Source of the DNA: an uncultured Bacteroidota bacterium
GTDB taxonomy: Bacteria > Bacteroidota > Bacteroidia > Chitinophagales > Chitinophagaceae
Direction of reading: 5' to 3'
Length of the DNA: 18,384 bases
Assembly: GCA_903944755.1 (NCBI GenBank)
Contig: CAJATB010000129.1
Span: 1-18,384, forward strand
Shown here: in pieces, positions 16,501-18,384 of the stretch
Layout of the letters: each line of letters begins with the position of its first letter
Numbering within the stretch: position 1 is the stretch's first letter
The notes under the pieces: model-generated
Seen by the model: only the letters and a program-made list of their open reading frames with translations
What the model was told of the DNA's origin: nothing
Databases searched by the model: none
Position numbers and translations under genes: made by a program

Positions 16501-16508
16501 CAAAAATA
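16501..16508 (-). promoter_or_regulatory. Candidate -7 box for the DUF4271-hemD run
   Basis: On the minus strand these bases read TATTTTTG, an exact TAnnTTTG match. The DUF4271 ATG (16494) begins only 6 bases past the box, so transcription would start almost at the start codon and the message would be leaderless or nearly so. No TTG -33 element is seen at the usual distance, so support rests on the -7 motif and its position. Confidence 0.35.
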
Positions 16509-16540
16509 AGTATCCTAGTGCAGAATTAGTAACTAATAGC

Positions 16541-16548
16541 TAGCTTTG
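16541..16548 (+). promoter_or_regulatory. Candidate -7 box for hemW
   Basis: TAGCTTTG matches the Bacteroidota -7 consensus TAnnTTTG and ends 16 bases before the hemW ATG, giving a leader of about 10 bases. A clear TTG -33 element is missing at normal spacing. With the minus-strand box at 16501-16508, this 70-base gap would hold both divergent promoters. Confidence 0.35.
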
Positions 16549-16564
16549 TTCACTAACAATTCAT

Positions 16565-17692
16565 ATGGCCGGGATTTACATACATATTCCTTTTTGCAAG
16601 AGTGCCTGTCATTACTGTAATTTCCATTTTTCTACACAAACGAAATACATAGACGACTTCACTAATGCACTTTTGCAGGAAATTCCACTACAAAAGGACT
16701 ACCTACAAGCCCCTATCGAGACCTTGTATTTTGGAGGAGGGACCCCTTCTCTTTTAACAGGCAAAACAATTGAAAAAATAGTAGCTACTATTCAGGCAAA
16801 CTTCACTTTTGCGCCTTCCTTTGAATTTACGATTGAAGCTAACCCAGACGACATTACCCTTGAAAAAGCAAAAGCATGGAAAGCTATTGGAATAAACAGG
16901 TTAAGTATTGGCATACAAAGTTTTCAAGCACATTCCCTAGCTTGGATGAATAGGGCCCATACGGTAGCACAATCCCATGAAGCATTATCTAATGCACAGC
17001 GTGCAGGATTTGAAAATATTAGTACTGATTTAATTTATGGCACTCCTCATTTAAGTGACGCCGATTTAATGGACGATATTAAATGGCTTAAGCATTATGG
17101 TATTCCTCATATTTCTTGTTATGCACTTACTGTAGAAGAAAAAACAGCACTACACTACTTAATTGCAAAACAGCAAATGGAAGGGGTTAATGCAGCGCAC
17201 CAGGCAAGACATTTTGAAATAATTGTAAATGAATTAACTAAAAGCAATTTTGAACATTACGAAATTTCAAATTTCGCACAACCAGGTTTAAGGAGCAAGC
17301 ATAATAGTAACTACTGGAAAGGCATACCTTATTTGGGATTGGGGCCTTCAGCACATTCTTTTAATAAAGTATCTCGTCAATGGAATGTATCCAATAACCA
17401 TTTATATATGCAATCAATTGCACTTGGAACACTCCCCATTGAAATTGAAAAGCTTGACCTAGCAACCCAATTTAACGAATACCTAATGATTTCCTTAAGG
17501 TTATCCGAGGGTTTTTCCTTGCAGTATATTAAAACGCAATTTGGCGAAAGTTATGTACAACACACCATAGCTATTGCAAAGCAATTTATAAATACCAAAC
17601 AGCTACAGTCTACTACTACTGGCTATTCGCTTTCACCAAGCGCACGTTTTTTTGCAGATGGTATTGCGAGTGACTTTTTTATTGTAAACTAA
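16565..17692 (+). CDS. hemW: Radical SAM haem chaperone HemW
   Basis: A radical SAM protein related to the oxygen-independent coproporphyrinogen III oxidase HemN, but acting in haem transfer to haem proteins. The 375-residue protein starts with YIHIPFCKSACHYCNFHF; cysteines C11, C15 and C18 form the CxxxCxxC cluster site. The next-but-one residue is F20 where true HemN has a fourth cysteine, which supports HemW. GGGTPS at 57-62 is the SAM-binding glycine motif. EANPDD, RLSIGIQSFQ, the DLIYGTP block and the HYEISNFA and GLGPSAHSF motifs follow in order. It has a HemW-type C-terminal region of about 90 residues. It is divergent from DUF4271-hemD, and its stop overlaps the stop of gpsA by 4 bases (CTAA). 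Confidence 0.94.
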   Translation: MAGIYIHIPFCKSACHYCNFHFSTQTKYIDDFTNALLQEIPLQKDYLQAPIETLYFGGGTPSLLTGKTIEKIVATIQANFTFAPSFEFTIEANPDDITLEKAKAWKAIGINRLSIGIQSFQAHSLAWMNRAHTVAQSHEALSNAQRAGFENISTDLIYGTPHLSDADLMDDIKWLKHYGIPHISCYALTVEEKTALHYLIAKQQMEGVNAAHQARHFEIIVNELTKSNFEHYEISNFAQPGLRSKHNSNYWKGIPYLGLGPSAHSFNKVSRQWNVSNNHLYMQSIALGTLPIEIEKLDLATQFNEYLMISLRLSEGFSLQYIKTQFGESYVQHTIAIAKQFINTKQLQSTTTGYSLSPSARFFADGIASDFFIVN

Positions 17693-18384
17693 AGTAAAAT
17701 CTTTTCAATGGACTTGAATGCCTCTTCAGGAGATGCATCTTTCCATAAAACCTCATAGATAGCGTTAATAATTGGCAATTCAATTTTCAAGTTTTCATTT
17801 ATAGCAGTAATACATTTACTTGCGTTATACCCTTCCGCAACCATGTTTAATTCCAATTGCGCAGCACGCACTGAATAGCCCTTGCCAATCATATTACCGA
17901 AAGTACGATTACGGCTATGTAATGAATAACAAGTGACTAATAAGTCACCCAGGTATACCGATGAATTATAATTTACACTACAACATTGCTGGTCGCTTTT
18001 TTCCATAATTGCATTAAGCAACACCTTCATTTCGTTGGCCGCACTAGCAATAAATACACTTAAAAAATTATCGCCATATTCTAAACCATGTGCAATACCT
18101 GCACCTAATGCATAAATGTTTTTTGCGACAGCCGCATACTGAACACCAATAACATCGTTATTAACTCTTGTGTTAATATATTCAGCAGTAAAATAGTCGG
18201 CAATTTGTTGTGTCGCTTCGGTATCGATACCGGAGAATGTTAAGTACGATAGTTTTTCGGCAGCTACTTCTTCCGCGTGGCATGGGCCTAATAAAGTAAA
18301 ATATTGTGCTAAAGGAAATTGAAATTGCTGTTGAAGATATTCATGCAATAAAATATTATGATTAGGCAACACCCCCTTAATTGC
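17689..18384 (-). CDS. gpsA: NAD(P)-dependent glycerol-3-phosphate dehydrogenase, C-terminal part (truncated by window edge)
   Basis: Reduces dihydroxyacetone phosphate to sn-glycerol 3-phosphate for phospholipid synthesis. The frame is open to the last base, so 231 residues are visible, beginning AIKGVLPNHNILLHEYL, and the N-terminal Rossmann half lies outside. A GTG at 18372 is an internal valine, not the start. The GPCHAEEVA block ends the first half. The catalytic lysine is in VAKNIYALGAGIAHG, and the substrate-binding block LGDLLVTCYSLHSRNRTFGNMIG follows; the GRGYSV-like and NMVAEGYNA segments close the all-helical C-terminal domain. CHAEE in place of the commoner SFAxE is the Bacteroidota version. 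It converges on hemW with overlapping stop codons, and no hairpin terminator is visible between them. Confidence 0.95.
   Translation of the reverse strand, partial: AIKGVLPNHNILLHEYLQQQFQFPLAQYFTLLGPCHAEEVAAEKLSYLTFSGIDTEATQQIADYFTAEYINTRVNNDVIGVQYAAVAKNIYALGAGIAHGLEYGDNFLSVFIASAANEMKVLLNAIMEKSDQQCCSVNYNSSVYLGDLLVTCYSLHSRNRTFGNMIGKGYSVRAAQLELNMVAEGYNASKCITAINENLKIELPIINAIYEVLWKDASPEEAFKSIEKILL

Noticed and set aside
1..18384. CRISPR array, tRNA or rRNA genes, insertion sequences, integrase or phage genes
   Set aside because: No regularly spaced repeats, cloverleaf-like segments, transposase motifs or long direct repeats were seen on reading through. The window is densely packed with core genes.

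Overview
The window is a stretch of AT-rich core chromosome from a member of the Bacteroidota, most likely a Chitinophagales-like lineage. Three things point there: a complete gldK-gldL-gldM-gldN cluster (the core of the type IX secretion/gliding machinery, confined to this phylum); several phylum-typical families (DUF4783, DUF4271, haem-binding domain protein, Bacteroidota-type HemD); and Bacteroidota-style promoter elements (-7 TAnnTTTG) in place of strong Shine-Dalgarno signals. I see no tRNA, rRNA, CRISPR array, insertion sequence or phage gene. Genes are tightly packed, and no gene-free stretch exceeds about 110 bases.

Layout. 1-84 is the last 27 codons of an unidentified gene running in from the left. 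88-847 (minus) holds a small secreted DUF4783 protein followed by a SUI1/YciH-type translation factor. 951-5458 (plus) is a probable operon: gpmI, a membrane-anchored CxxCH haem-binding protein, the ribosome-assembly GTPase EngB (YsxC/YihA) and an MsbA-like ABC half-transporter. It ends in a hairpin terminator that runs into the 3' end of the opposing gene. 5487-5930 (minus) is a DUF2721 membrane protein, divergent from uvrC (5975-7774, plus) across a short palindromic promoter region. A near-perfect bidirectional terminator (7788-7826) separates uvrC from the gld operon.

7848-16494 is one long minus-strand run. In transcription order it is DUF4271 membrane protein, hemD, a DUF255 thioredoxin-fold protein, then gldK, gldL, gldM and gldN. 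hemW (16565-17692, plus) is divergent from DUF4271. gpsA (minus, truncated by the right edge) converges on hemW with a 4-bp overlap of stop codons.

How the genes work together. GldL and GldM form the proton-driven inner-membrane motor of type IX secretion. GldK and GldN form the periplasmic ring at the outer membrane. hemD (tetrapyrrole synthesis) and hemW (haem chaperone) flank DUF4271, giving that end of the window a haem theme. The remaining genes are housekeeping: glycolysis, ribosome assembly, DNA repair and phospholipid precursor synthesis.

No clearly new multi-gene system is visible. The most unusual points are a GldK without the lipoprotein cysteine expected of the family, mirror-image -7 boxes between DUF2721 and uvrC, a GAAA-capped terminator overlapping a stop codon, and possible leaderless starts at two membrane-protein genes.
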